Below are positions 36,201 through 48,220 of a stretch of DNA of 64,000 bases, piece by piece; position 1 is the first letter of the stretch; the number at the start of each line of letters is the position of its first letter. The position numbers and the translations under genes were made by a program. The notes below the pieces were generated by a model. That model was not told the origin of the DNA, did not search any database, and worked only from the letters and a program-made list of their open reading frames with translations. This stretch comes from Hypoxylon rubiginosum (taxonomy: Eukaryota; Ascomycota; Sordariomycetes; Xylariales; Hypoxylaceae). Location: the NCBI GenBank assembly GCA_902806565.1, contig CADCXA010000025.1:2604001-2668000 (forward strand). The letters run 5' to 3'.

Positions 36201-39200
36201 ATAAAATACTATTTATAATATTAACATTTAAAACTTAAAATAAATTTATATTTATTTTTATTTTATATTATATTATTAATATATTAAAACTAGATTTTAA
36301 AGTTATTAAAAACAAACATATAAAGTTTAAATAAAATCTTTTAAATATATTAATAATATTTATAAAAAAATATTATATTATTTTAAAAATTCTAAAACTA
36401 GGTAATTATAATATAATAACTAAATATATATCTTTTAAAAAAACCCACTTAATTATTTTTAATAATTTTAAATATAAACTTAAAATAACTAATAATAATA
36501 TATAACATTAAATTATAAACTATATTATAACTTTTTATACTAAAAAATATTAAAAAAAAAAAAACGTTTTTTTTAATTAAACTTTTTTATAATTTATTTT
36601 TAATTTATATAAAACAATTTTTATATTAAATTTTACAATTAAAATAACCAATTTTAATATTATATTAACTAAATAATATTGTTTATATTTTATATAATAT
36701 ATTTTTAAAAATTTAAAAATAAAATTATAAAAATCCCTTTTTTTTTTTTTACTTAATTATTTATATATACTTATATTATTAATATTTAATTAAAATAAAT
36801 ATTATTTTAATTATTCGGATTATTTTTTATATAATATAAAAATTATTATAATTTATAAAATATATTCTTTTTAATTTAAATAAAATAAAATATTTATATA
36901 TTATTAATTAAATATATTAAAAGTATTTTATATATATTTATTTTTATTTTTTTTAAAAGATTTTTATTTTCTTAAAAAATGTTTTCTTGTTTTTATTATT
37001 ATATTTAATTTTGTTAGTAAATTAATATTAAATTTAAAAATAAACTATTTTTTAAATATAATATATTATAAAATTATAAAATATTTTATAGTTTTTATAA
37101 ATAATATTTTAATTGTTATAAAGATTTTTTTTTAAAAACTTAAAACTATTTAAAGATATTTTTATGTTATATAATATAATTAAAAGAAATTTTAAAAAAA
37201 AAACTTTTTATTAGTTTTTAATTTTTAAAAAAATCTTATAAAAAGAATATTAGTTTTTTTTTTTATTATTAATTATTTTTATCAAGATGTTATTATTAAT
37301 AATATTTTTTAATAAATATAAATAAATAAAAATAAAATATTAATATTAAATATTATATTAAAAATTATTTATATTAATAATATAGAAAAAAAGGTTATAA
37401 AATATATTAAATATATGTTTTATTTTAAGAATTAGAAATTAATATTAAATAATAATAATAATATTATATTATTATATTAAAAAATTAATATTAATAATTT
37501 TATTGTTTTTATTTTAAACTAAATAATTTTTAAGAATTTAAAATTTTTTAAAACTAGCAAATATAATTTATTATATTTATATATTAATTTATATTATAAA
37601 AATAAAAATAAAAATAAAAATAATGTAATTAATAAAAAAGATTAATTAAATATTATTTGTAAGGTAAAAAAAAAATTTTTATTTAATATTATAAAGGGTG
37701 ATTTTTTTAAAAATATTATTTATTAAAATATTTTATTTTCTATAACATTTTCTAGATTTTTTTTTTATTAGATGGTTAAATAAATAATATTAAAAAAATC
37801 TAGTTTATTTAATAATGTTTTTTAGTTAAAAATATAATTATTTAATTAAATAAGGAATTTATTAATAAAAAGTTTAATTTAATAAAAATATTTATTAAAT
37901 ATATTATAAATAATAAATTATATATTTATATTAAATTAAAAAATAATTTTTTATTATTATTTAATTTTTATTATTTTATTTTTATTTTTATTAAGGTTTT
38001 ATTATATAGGTAAGAAGAATTAGTTATAATTATAAAAAAGTAAAAAAAATATTATAAGTGGAATTTTAATTTAAAAATATAAGTTTTTTATTATATATTT
38101 TTTTTATTATAATTAAATTAAATAATATACTTAAATAAATTTTAATTAAATTATATTAATATAATAATATTATTATTATATATTTTGTTTTTTTTTTTTT
38201 TTTTTTTAATTAAATTATTTAAAATAATAATGTAAAAATTAATAAAATATAAGTTTTTAAAAAGTTATTTTTTAATATATAATAAATTAGTGATATTATT
38301 ATTAAAAAATAATTATTAAATATTAATAATAAATATAAAAATTATAAATTAATTAATAATAAAAATATATATAAATTATTTTAAAAAGTTTTAATATTTA
38401 AAAAATAGTAACTTTTATTTAATAAAAAAAAAATATAATAATATAATAAAATTAAAAACTTAATTATAAATTAAAATATATTAATAATATAATTTATTAT
38501 TAATTTAAATAATATATTAAATTTTATTTAAATAAAAATAAGTTATATTTTTTATAGTTTATAATATTTTTAATATATTAAATATAATATTAAAAAATGT
38601 TTTTTAAAAAAGAAATATATAATAATAAAAAAGATTAATTAAGATTTTATTATAATTATATTATAATTTTATAAATATATAAATATATTTTTTAAAGAAA
38701 TTATATATATTTTTAATAAAAATAATATATTTAATTTTTTTAATATATTTTTTAAAGTTATTAAAATAAATAATTAGGAAGTTTTTTATATTTATAATTT
38801 TTTTTAGTTTTTTAGTAATATTAGCTTGGAAATTTTTATCTTTAATTTAATTATAAAAAATAATTAATAAAAAATAAATAATTTTTTTTATTAAGTGAAT
38901 AAATATTTCCAGGAAGATTTTAATATTAAAATTATTAATCCTTAAATTTAAAGTGATTATAATTAATTATTTTTATTTAAAGATTTTTAAATAAATTTAA
39001 AATATATAAAATAAAAATAAAAATTTAAAGTAAATTTTATAATTAATTATATATAAATATATAAATATATAATAATATATTTTAAATATAATTAAGGTAA
39101 AAAAAATAAAAAAAGTATAAAATATTATTATTTTAATTAATTTTAAAAACTTATTTTTTATATTTATTTTAATAAAAATATTATATTTTAAATAAAATAA

Positions 39201-42200
39201 AAAATAAAAAGTTATAATTAATAAAATAAAGTTATTATAATAATATTAAAATATAATTATAATTATATGTTAATTTTTACTTAATTATAAACCTTATTTT
39301 TATTATATTATATTATTAATTATATTATAAAATTAAATATATTAATATATTAATATTTAATTTTAATTATAATGTATTTTAATATAATTATAAAAAATCT
39401 AAATTTTATTAATAATTAAAATTATAATAAGATTATTTAAAAGTTAATAATTTATATTATAAATTATATTTTTTTAAAATATAAGTTATTTTTTATTAAT
39501 ATTATTAATTATTTATTAAGTTTTAATATTTATTTTTATTTAAAATTTAATTAATATTAATTATATTATAATATAATATATTATATTATATATTAATAAT
39601 AAACCTATTTTTATTATTTTATAAAAATTAATTTAAATAGAAATTAAAAAATTAATATTAAAAAAAAAGTTACTTTTAATATTTAAATAAATATTAAATT
39701 AAATATTTTTAAAAGTTACTTTTATAAAGGTTTTAACTTTTAAAAAATATATTTATATAAATATATATCTCTTATTAAAATTATTATTAAATTATATAAA
39801 AAAAAAAATTAAAATGTTTTAATTTTTTACAAGGCCTTAAAAAAAAAGAAATAATGCTAGTGTTTTTTATTAATAATATTATATTATATATTTTTATTAA
39901 TAAATTTTTACTTTTTAAATTTTATAAATAAAACCATTTTTATTTATAATAAAATTATTTAATTAAGTTTTTTTATATTATAAAAAAACTTTATTAATAA
40001 AAGTATAAATATATTATTTAAAATATAAAATATTTATAATTTAATATTTCTAAAGTATTTAAAATTTTATAATAAAAATTTTAATTTTTTATAAAAATTT
40101 AAAAAAAATACTATTTAAAATATAAAAATTTAAAACTTTTATATTAATAATAAAAATATATTAATAAATATTAAAAATAATAAAAAAATTAATTTATTAA
40201 AAGAAAATAATAATGGTGTATTTAATATAATAAAAAATTTAAAAATATTTAAAGTTTTTTTATTTAATATTTTTAAGATTTTATTTAATATAAATTAAAA
40301 AAAAATAGGTATTTTTAAGTTCTTAATAATAAGATTTATATAATTATAAAAAGAATAAAAATTAAATAGTTTTTTAATTAAATTTAAATTAAAATTATAT
40401 TATTAACTAATAAATTATATAAAAATAGTGGTTATAAAAAGTAAAAAAAAATAATATTTTTTAAAAAACTAGTTTTTTAATTAAATAAAAATATAAAAAT
40501 AAAATTTTATAAATTTAAATAAAAATATATTTTAAATATTTATAAAAAAATTAAAAAAAATTAACATTATTAAAATAAATATATTTAAAATTAGGGAAAA
40601 TTTTAATAAATAAAATTAAAAATATTTTTATAAGAATAATTAAAACAAATAAAATAACTTAATTAATATAAATAAAAATCCATTTATATTATAATATAAA
40701 AAATAAAAAAACTTTATAATTATTTAATTTACTATTTTATTTATTAAATATTATATAAGTTAAAGTTAAATAAAAATTAACAAGGTTTTTATTTATAAAA
40801 AAATATTAAATAAAAAACAAGTTATTTTTTTAAATATTATTTTTTAATATTTAAATATTATTAATTAAATATAAAAATATAAAACTTTTAAAAAAATTAA
40901 ACCTTTTATAAAATATAATAAAATAATTATTAGTATATAATTATTTTATTATTTAAAAGATAAAAATAAAATTAAAAAAAATGTTATAATTAAAACTTTT
41001 ATAAAAATATTAAAAGTAAAAAAATAATAAAAATAAATTAAATTTATAATTATTTTTAAAAATATTACCTTTTATATTAAAAAAGTTATTATTTATTTAA
41101 CTATTAAATTTTTCGTATTTAAAAATTAAAAAATCTTTAAAAAATAAAAGAATTATTAAAAAAATGTTAATATTTTTATTATAAATAAATATAGTATAAT
41201 ATTTAAAAAGAATTTATATAACATTTATATATAATTTTAACAAGCTTAAAATAATAATAATAATAATTTTAAAAAAATGTTAATTATAATATTATATAGT
41301 GATTTTTATTAATTTAAACTTATAAATAGATAATTTATTTTATTTCTTAAAAAATTAATAAGTAAAAATTATTATAAAATAATAAAGTAATTATTTAATA
41401 TTATAAATAATAATAAATAATATTTAAAATACTAATTATAACTAAAATTTATATTTATTATAATTTTAATATAATAAATAAAAATTATAAATTTAATATT
41501 AATAAATATATTAAATTAACTTTAAAATAGTTTATAAATTATTAACAATATTTATTTATTAAATAATAAAGTAATTTCCATACTAAGCGATATTATTTTA
41601 AATTAAAAAAAAAAAGTTATTATTTTTTTAAACTTTATATAACATATTTTTAACTTATAAACATATATTATATTTATAAAAATAAAGAAATAAAAAATAT
41701 ATATATTTTTTTTAAAATATATATTTAAAAAAAATATTTATAATATTTTAATAATAATATTTAAAATAATAAATAGCTTCTTATTAAAAATTTTAATATA
41801 TTTTATTTTTATTAAAAATATATTATTAAAAATTATTAAGAATAATAAATAAAAATTAAAAACTATAAATAAAATAAAATATATTAAAAAAGCTTTTATA
41901 TTTAATTTTAAATTAATTATATATTATATAAATAAAATAGTTTTAATTATAACATATTTTTTTAAAATAATATTTTTAATATTTATTATTATAAAAAAAT
42001 TTAAACTAAATAACTTAATAAAAAAATATTTATTAATTTTTTTTAAAACTATTATATTATATTAAAATAAATTATTTAACTATATTAACTATATATTAAC
42101 ATTAACATTTATAATAATAAATTATAAAACTTAAAAAAAAAACCTAAAAAAAACATATTTAAATTTAATAAATAATAAAAAAAATTAAAAAAATTTAAAC

Positions 42201-42390
42201 TTTATTATAACATATATATAACTATTAAAAATTAAAATAATATATAAAATATATTTATTATTATTAATTAATTTATAATATTAAATAATATTATAACTTT
42301 TTTTTTAAATAAAATTTAAAATTAATTAATTATTAAATTTAAATAATTTAATAACTAGGAAATAACATTAAAATATATAAAATCAATAAA

Positions 42391-42697
42391 ATATTTAAAA
42401 GGTTTTTTTAAATATATTAAATTAGTTTTTTTTATATAAAAATAAAATATAAAAAAAAAGAATAATAAAATAAAAACACTAAAAATAAAAAATATTTAAT
42501 TAAAAAAATAAATTTTGTTATTATTTTAAGTTATTTAAAAAAATAAATAAATAATATTTAAAAAGTTTTTTTTAATATATTAAATTAATTAATTTTATAT
42601 AAAAATAAAATAGTAAAAAAAAACTAAAAATAAAAAATATTTAATTAAAAAAAAAATTTTTATTATTATTTAAAACTATTTAAAAAAGTAAATAAAT
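42391..42697. repeat. Two-copy tandem duplication, unit about 163 bases, inside the AT island
   Basis: The stretch from 42,391 is followed by a similar one from about 42,554. Shared marks in the same order are ATATTTAAAA(A)GTTTTTTT, AATATATTAAATTA, TATATAAAAATAAAATA, an ACTAAAAATAAAAAATATTT block and TTAATTAAAAAAA before TTATTATT and ATTTAAAAAA. Differences are small indels and G/A or C/T changes. It shows that parts of the island were duplicated late, or escaped full divergence. Confidence 0.65.
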
Positions 42698-43681
42698 TAT
42701 TATAAATAAATAATATTATATAATATTATTTATATTAATATATTAATATAGTTTAAATTATTAATAGTTTTTACATTTTTAATAATTAAATTTAAAGGTT
42801 TTTTATAAATTATAATTTATTTAAAATTAAGTTTATTTTTATTTTTATTTTTTTATTATTATTTATATTATTACTAGAAAATATATAATAAAATAATCTT
42901 AAATTAAATATATTAATACTTAAATATTATAAAAATAATAACTTATTAAATATAATGTTATTATTTATATTATATAATATATTAAAAAAAATAAGTTATT
43001 TTTATTAAAAAAAAAACGTTTTTATAATTAATTATTATAAATATATTAATTTTTTAAATATATTATTATTACTATTTATATAATATAATATTATAAAATA
43101 AAAAAATTAATTTTATAAAAAATTAATTTTAAAAATAAATTTATTAAAAATATAATTATTATTAAAATTTATATTATTAATAAAATATTTATAATATTTA
43201 TTATTATTAATAATAGTTTTTATTAAAAAATATAAAAAATTATTTATAATATTAATACGATTAATATTTTATTTTTTATTTAATATATTAAAATTAAGGT
43301 TAAAATTAATATTATAATTAAAAAGATATTTTAAAGCTTGGTTTTTAATATTAAAAAAATTTATAATATTGTTAATTTTTTTAAAAAATGTTATTAGTTT
43401 AATGTTTTTAAAAATTTATTTCTAGGTTTTTAATAGTTTTTTAAATATAAAAATTTAAATATAAAACGATTTGTTTTTATTTAAGAAAATTAATATTATA
43501 TAAAAAAAAAAAAATAATTAAATAAATTAAATAAATAAATATTTAAACGGAATATTATAAATAGATAAATATTTAATATTTTAAAATTAATAAAATATAA
43601 TTTAGTTATTAAAAACCGATTTTATAAAAAAATAAAATATATATAAATTAAGTTTATAAAAAATGTTAGATTATATAATAA

Positions 43682-43723
43682 TAGTTATTATAAAAAGGTT
43701 AGTAGTTATTATAAAAAGGTTAA
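43682..43723 (+). repeat. 21-base tandem repeat, two copies
   Basis: The unit TAGTTATTATAAAAAGGTTA followed by G or A occurs twice head to tail. It is one of the most G-rich spots of the island. Confidence 0.7.
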
Positions 43724-45510
43724 TAAAAATTATATTAAATTATTTTTTTAAACGTATATTTTTAATAATTTATTTAATTTTTTTTTTTATATTAAAAAAT
43801 CTTTTTATTTATAAAAAATAATTTAAATAAATTAAAATGTTTTATTTAAATAAATTACTTTTTTTAAGTAATTTATTTTTAACTGAAAATATATTTTTAA
43901 TACTTAAAATAATTTTAATTTTAATTATATATATAGGAAATATAATTAAATAATTATAATTAAAAAACCAATATATGTTAATTTTAAAATAAAGTATATT
44001 ATTTTTATTATTTATAATAATATTAATATTTATATAAATATATTAATATATATAATTTATATTAAATTATAAACTTATAGTTTAAAAAATAATATAAGTG
44101 TTATTAAAATTATTAAAATTATTAATAAACTAATATATTTTATTATAAGTTTATATAATTAAAGTTAAATATTATATTTATATATTATTATTTATTAATA
44201 TATTAAAAATAAAAATTAAATATTATTTAAACAATTTAAAATTTATTAAAAATCACTAAAATTTTAATATATTTTTATTATAAAAAAACAACTAATATTT
44301 AAAAATAAAAATAATTAAATAAACGTTATTTATATAATTATTTATTAAAAATAAATATTAAAAAAAAAGAAAAATACCTACCTAATTTTATAAAATTATA
44401 TAAAAAAATTTAAAAATAATATATTTTAACAAATAATAAATTATCCTTAAAAATAAAAAAATGGTTTTTACTAAGAATAAAAAAAATTAATAAATAAAAA
44501 ATATTAAAATTTTTAATATTATAACCTTTATTTTTAATTTATTTATTATAAATAATAATATAATAAATATAATAAATAATATTATATAAAATATAATTAT
44601 TATTTAATATAATTAAATTTATTATTAAAAATTTTTTAATATAATATAAATAATAAATTTTAATTTTATTAATAAGAATATTAAAAATAATAAATAAAAA
44701 AAGTATTTAAATTAAAAAAAAAATGTTATTTTTTATAAAATTTTTTTATAAAATTTTATTATAATATAAAGTTTAAATAATAAATTAATAAAAAAGGTAT
44801 AAAAAATAATAAAATAAATAATAATAAATAATAAAATAGTTAAATTAAAAATAAAAAAAAAAGTAAAATTAAATAATATAATAAAATTAAAATAAAAATA
44901 AAAAAAAATTTTAATATATATATATATAAATAAAAAATATTAACTAAATATAAATAACTTTTTAAAATAAATATATAATATATAATAAAATAAAATCTTA
45001 ATTATAATATATTTAACTTTAAAATTAATAAATAAATAATTTAAAATTAATAAAAAAAATATATTAAATAAAAAATTTTCTTTTTTAATATATTAATTAA
45101 ATATATATAATAATTTATAAACCCTTTTTTAAAATAAGTTATATTATATTAATATTAAAAAAATATTATTTTAATTTTAAAAAATAACTTTAATAAAATA
45201 ACATATAAATTATTTTAAAAATAATTTAATTTTAAAAACATATAAACCACTTTAAAATTAAATTAATTCTAATAATATAATATATATATAAACTATAAAA
45301 ATTTATAAAATTTTTATATTATAATATAATATATAAAAACATATAAAAATTTTAATAATTATTTTATTTAATTATATAAAACTTGGTTATTTAATTTAAG
45401 TTATTTTAACTATTAAACATTAAAATATTTAAATTATTTAATAATATAATAATATATATATAATTATATTAAGGTTTTAACAAACCTTCCTATTTTAATA
45501 ATTATTTATT

Positions 45511-45525
45511 AATATATTTGACCCT
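45511..45525 (-). repeat. Right-edge copy of the short inverted sequence
   Basis: Read on the minus strand this is AGGGTCAAATATATT, matching the left-edge sequence at 33,192-33,205 with one inserted A. Directly outside it, base composition returns to normal. I see no clear target-site duplication next to either copy. Confidence 0.4.
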
Positions 45526-47070
45526 GATACAAGAACCCTCCGTAAACTCCGGGCATAAGTCTAAAGACCCAAAAGCAAACTTAGGTCTCGCCCTGTCGGC
45601 ATAAGGGACGTCGGCAGCCCTACTTTTGACAGCTGGCTGCGAAAGCTGAGAATACCGTTCGGATTTGACAGTTGTAAAAGAATTAAAAAAAAAAAAGGGT
45701 ACAGAATCAAGACCCAATCTACATTCTACCCTGCAGTGATACACCGCGAACCAACTTGCAGAGCGCTTGCATACCTCATACCTGGAATCATATTCGTCAG
45801 CCCGCTCCAAGTCTGTTAATCTATATTCGGAGCGAGACTTGCAGCTCCGACACACAAGAGTATTCACCTAGCCGTTGTCTCATCATAAAATTGCTCTCCG
45901 CCTGGCTTCTTCGTCCGCTGCGCCAGGTTGAAGTGCGTGTGTGTGCGTGCACATCCATTCTCGGAGTAAGGCGAAGGGAAGGGAGGGGGGTGAGAAGAGG
46001 GTAGATACATATTCCAGTTGCAATCATGGGCGCTTGTCTGCTTGTCTGCTGCTTGTTCGAAGATCTCGGTCGTGGCGAAGCTTGCCGATCAAATGGACCA
46101 AGGAAAAGGGTATCTGCAGCTCCAATTGGCATCTTCCCCCATCCAAGATCATACGAAACTGCTGTACGCGCTCTCGAACGAAGGACGGTAACATATAGCA
46201 TACCGGTACATAGTCCTACGTGGCAAGTCATATGCAAAGCAACGGTCAGGCGATTCTAGTCTTGTATCTTGTATAATATAAAAAAGACTCTCGCCGTCAA
46301 GACGCATGTATAGTTGGTAGCACAAGGATTAGATGGGTGCTACCCCCATCACATCACCATGACAGGTGAGGTCTTCTGGAGGATCTCTTACGAATCTCCG
46401 TCTCGGTGGCCGATATCATAGGTGGGTATCTAGGTAGCCTTGGGGTTTACCTCGTCCTATGATATGTTTTGAAGTCTGCCTTAATAGCTAGGTGGCAGCC
46501 ACATCAACTTCTTTTTCAGAAACGTAGCTTGTGACCTAACCCACGCGCTGACGCGGTAGTTCCCGTAGCCAGCTCTCGGGATTGCTTAGTGAAAACGTGG
46601 GAGCGTGGGAAATGTGGAGGAAGTTTTGTCTCGGGTGAAAAGCAAACAAAAGTCCTACAGCGAATCCTGCCCATCCCTCGATTATTTAGTAAAGCCGTCC
46701 CGATAGGGCTCGGGTTGCAACGAAGCGGTATGTCTTGCAGCCAAGGTGAGATCTAGGTGGTCATTATCACATGCTAGGTCTAAGGATCTCAGTAGTTACA
46801 ATTAAGCTGTTTCCTGTTCGTGATACTAAAGACTTTGTCGAATATGTTGATAGACAGGTTTAGAAATAGGGGAACTACTATAGGGATCGGGGCCTCGGTT
46901 GCTAAGCCACATGAGCTTGTGGCGCATTAATCCGTAACCAGACTTCACTAACAAACTAACAACTGACAACCAAACTTCTAACTTTAAGCTCACAAATATT
47001 GATATGTTTTTTTTTTACCCTTTTTCTTATAAACGAAACTGGCAGTCATCAAAATTAAGTACATTTCATC
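45526..47070. other. Intergenic region between the AT island and the VMA22-like gene
   Basis: Composition is normal from the first base after the island. The open frames at 45,502-45,867 and 45,821-46,237 (-) have no recognisable motif; the first runs into the island edge, which makes a chance frame likely. The last 150 bases are the AT-leaning leader of the next gene. Confidence 0.5.
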
Positions 47071-47772
47071 ATGGAAGCTGATCCCATCGATAAGCTCCTG
47101 GAGCGCTACCTCCACCTCCTCCACGAGTACACCAGCTTGCGGGAGCAGCTGAGCAGCCTGCAGACGGCCATGTACCAGAACATCGCGCGCGCCAACTTCG
47201 CCGCCGAGCGGGGGGTGCGCTTCGGCCAGGACTACTACGACGAGCGCATGCAGGCCTCGCGGGGGGTCGCAATCACCACCACGGCCACCGATGATGATGG
47301 CGGCGGCGGCCAGGACGTCATCCCCGTGTTCACCATCACCGCCGCGGGAGATCAACCGTCAACAGCTGCTGCTGCGGCTCTATCTGACGCGGAGAAAGGA
47401 GCAGCCGAGGGTGAAAATACGCCAAGTGTCGACCAGGAGGAAGCAAAAAGGCGTGAAGATGCGTCCTCGACGAAGAAGCAGCAACAGCAGCAGCAACAGC
47501 GGAAAGACCCACTAAGGTGGTTCGGCCTCCTCACGCCGCCGCCCCTCCGGCAGGCGCAGGCGCAGAGCGTCGAGGCGGTCGAGCAGGTCGTGCCCAAGCT
47601 GGCGTCCGTCGGCGCGCGGATGGCGCAGGTCGAGATCGAGGTCCGCAGGGCGCGCAAGAGGCGCGCCAAGGCGGAAGCGGCGGCAGCCAAGGAAGGGGGG
47701 AGGGGAGAAGAAGAGACGAAGAAGATGCAGCTGGAGCGGGAAATCGGCACCGGCACGGGAATCGCGGCATGA
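47071..47772 (+). CDS. VMA22: V-ATPase assembly factor, Vma22/CCDC115-like
   Basis: Single exon, 233 residues. Vma22 and its animal relative CCDC115 act in the ER as part of the complex that assembles the V0 sector of the vacuolar proton pump. The N-terminus (residues 1-65: DKLLERYLHLLHEYTSLREQ, then LSSLQTAMYQNIARANF) is a coiled-coil hairpin as in the family. The conserved C-terminal part begins KDPLRWFGLLTPPPLRQAQ and continues into a second coiled coil of Ala, Glu and Arg (VEQVVPKLASVGARMAQVEI and EVRRARKRRAKAEA). The two are joined by a disordered acidic linker with a CAG-encoded Gln run. The DPLRWFG-PPLR word is the main ground for the call. There is no membrane segment. The downstream C-terminal tail is low complexity. 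It converges with TEL1. Confidence 0.75.
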   Translation: MEADPIDKLLERYLHLLHEYTSLREQLSSLQTAMYQNIARANFAAERGVRFGQDYYDERMQASRGVAITTTATDDDGGGGQDVIPVFTITAAGDQPSTAAAAALSDAEKGAAEGENTPSVDQEEAKRREDASSTKKQQQQQQQRKDPLRWFGLLTPPPLRQAQAQSVEAVEQVVPKLASVGARMAQVEIEVRRARKRRAKAEAAAAKEGGRGEEETKKMQLEREIGTGTGIAA

Positions 47773-48220
47773 TCTGGGTCGCACCACCGTGGGAGGGATG
47801 CAGTGCGCGCGATCTCGTCGAGGGAAGGGCTACACGTAAGTAGGTAGGTAGGTAGGATGCCGTCGAGGGAGAAGGGGGGAGAGGTGGAAAGCCTGCCTTT
47901 CATCCGGCTCCTTGTGTATGTACAACGTATGTACCTACATGCTAACCAGCTTCGCTTATCGAAGTGAGTCACTCGAAAGGAATGTGTGAGGTTCCACTAT
48001 CGGGTACTACATATGACGGGCTTTAAAGCAAGCCTTGGCTATCGTGGTGACATATATCGAATACAGATTGAAAGTCTCAAAGGCTCAATTAACGCTCTGA
48101 AATATTCTCGTCTACTATATACACACATACTAATACAGCAACAATTTTAGCTATCCTATCAGAAAGTAAACACGTCTATACATGGGTATCATATCATCTT
48201 TTAGCTTGTGCGTCGTGTAC
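47773..48220. terminator. Shared 3' region of the convergent VMA22-like gene and TEL1
   Basis: These 448 bases contain four TAGG units in a row at 47,841-47,856 and AT-rich runs near 48,110-48,160. The minus-strand open frame covering 47,352-47,972 is a shadow of the VMA22-like gene. Confidence 0.45.

Larger units (their letters stand above)
33192..45525. repeat. Hyper-AT island, gene-free; probable repeat-induced-mutation product
   Basis: About 12.3 kb made almost only of A and T. Hand counts of sample 60-base lines give 0 to 9 G or C (roughly 5-8%). No ORF of 60 codons exists on either strand, while the flanks have normal composition, so the change is abrupt (about 33,200-33,300 and 45,490-45,525). 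Fungal RIP of transposon DNA produces AT-rich blocks like this, though usually less extreme. No transposase or reverse transcriptase can be read. It may be a stack of old elements, a heterochromatin block or a short centromere-like region; the sequence alone cannot decide. It is not mitochondrial in appearance: no mitochondrial genes, tRNAs or G-C clusters were seen. Confidence 0.85.

Noticed and set aside
33192..45525. Mitochondrial DNA insert, plasmid, or CRISPR-like array
   Set aside because: No mitochondrial genes, tRNAs, polymerase frames or regular spaced repeats are visible, and G+C is far below fungal mitochondrial values.
45502..45867. 121-codon minus-strand open frame at the right island edge
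   Set aside because: Its 3' end runs into the AT island, it has no recognisable domain, and no splice extension gives a known protein.
45821..46237. 138-codon minus-strand open frame
   Set aside because: Low-information Arg/Ser/Thr sequence overlapping another frame; no family resemblance.
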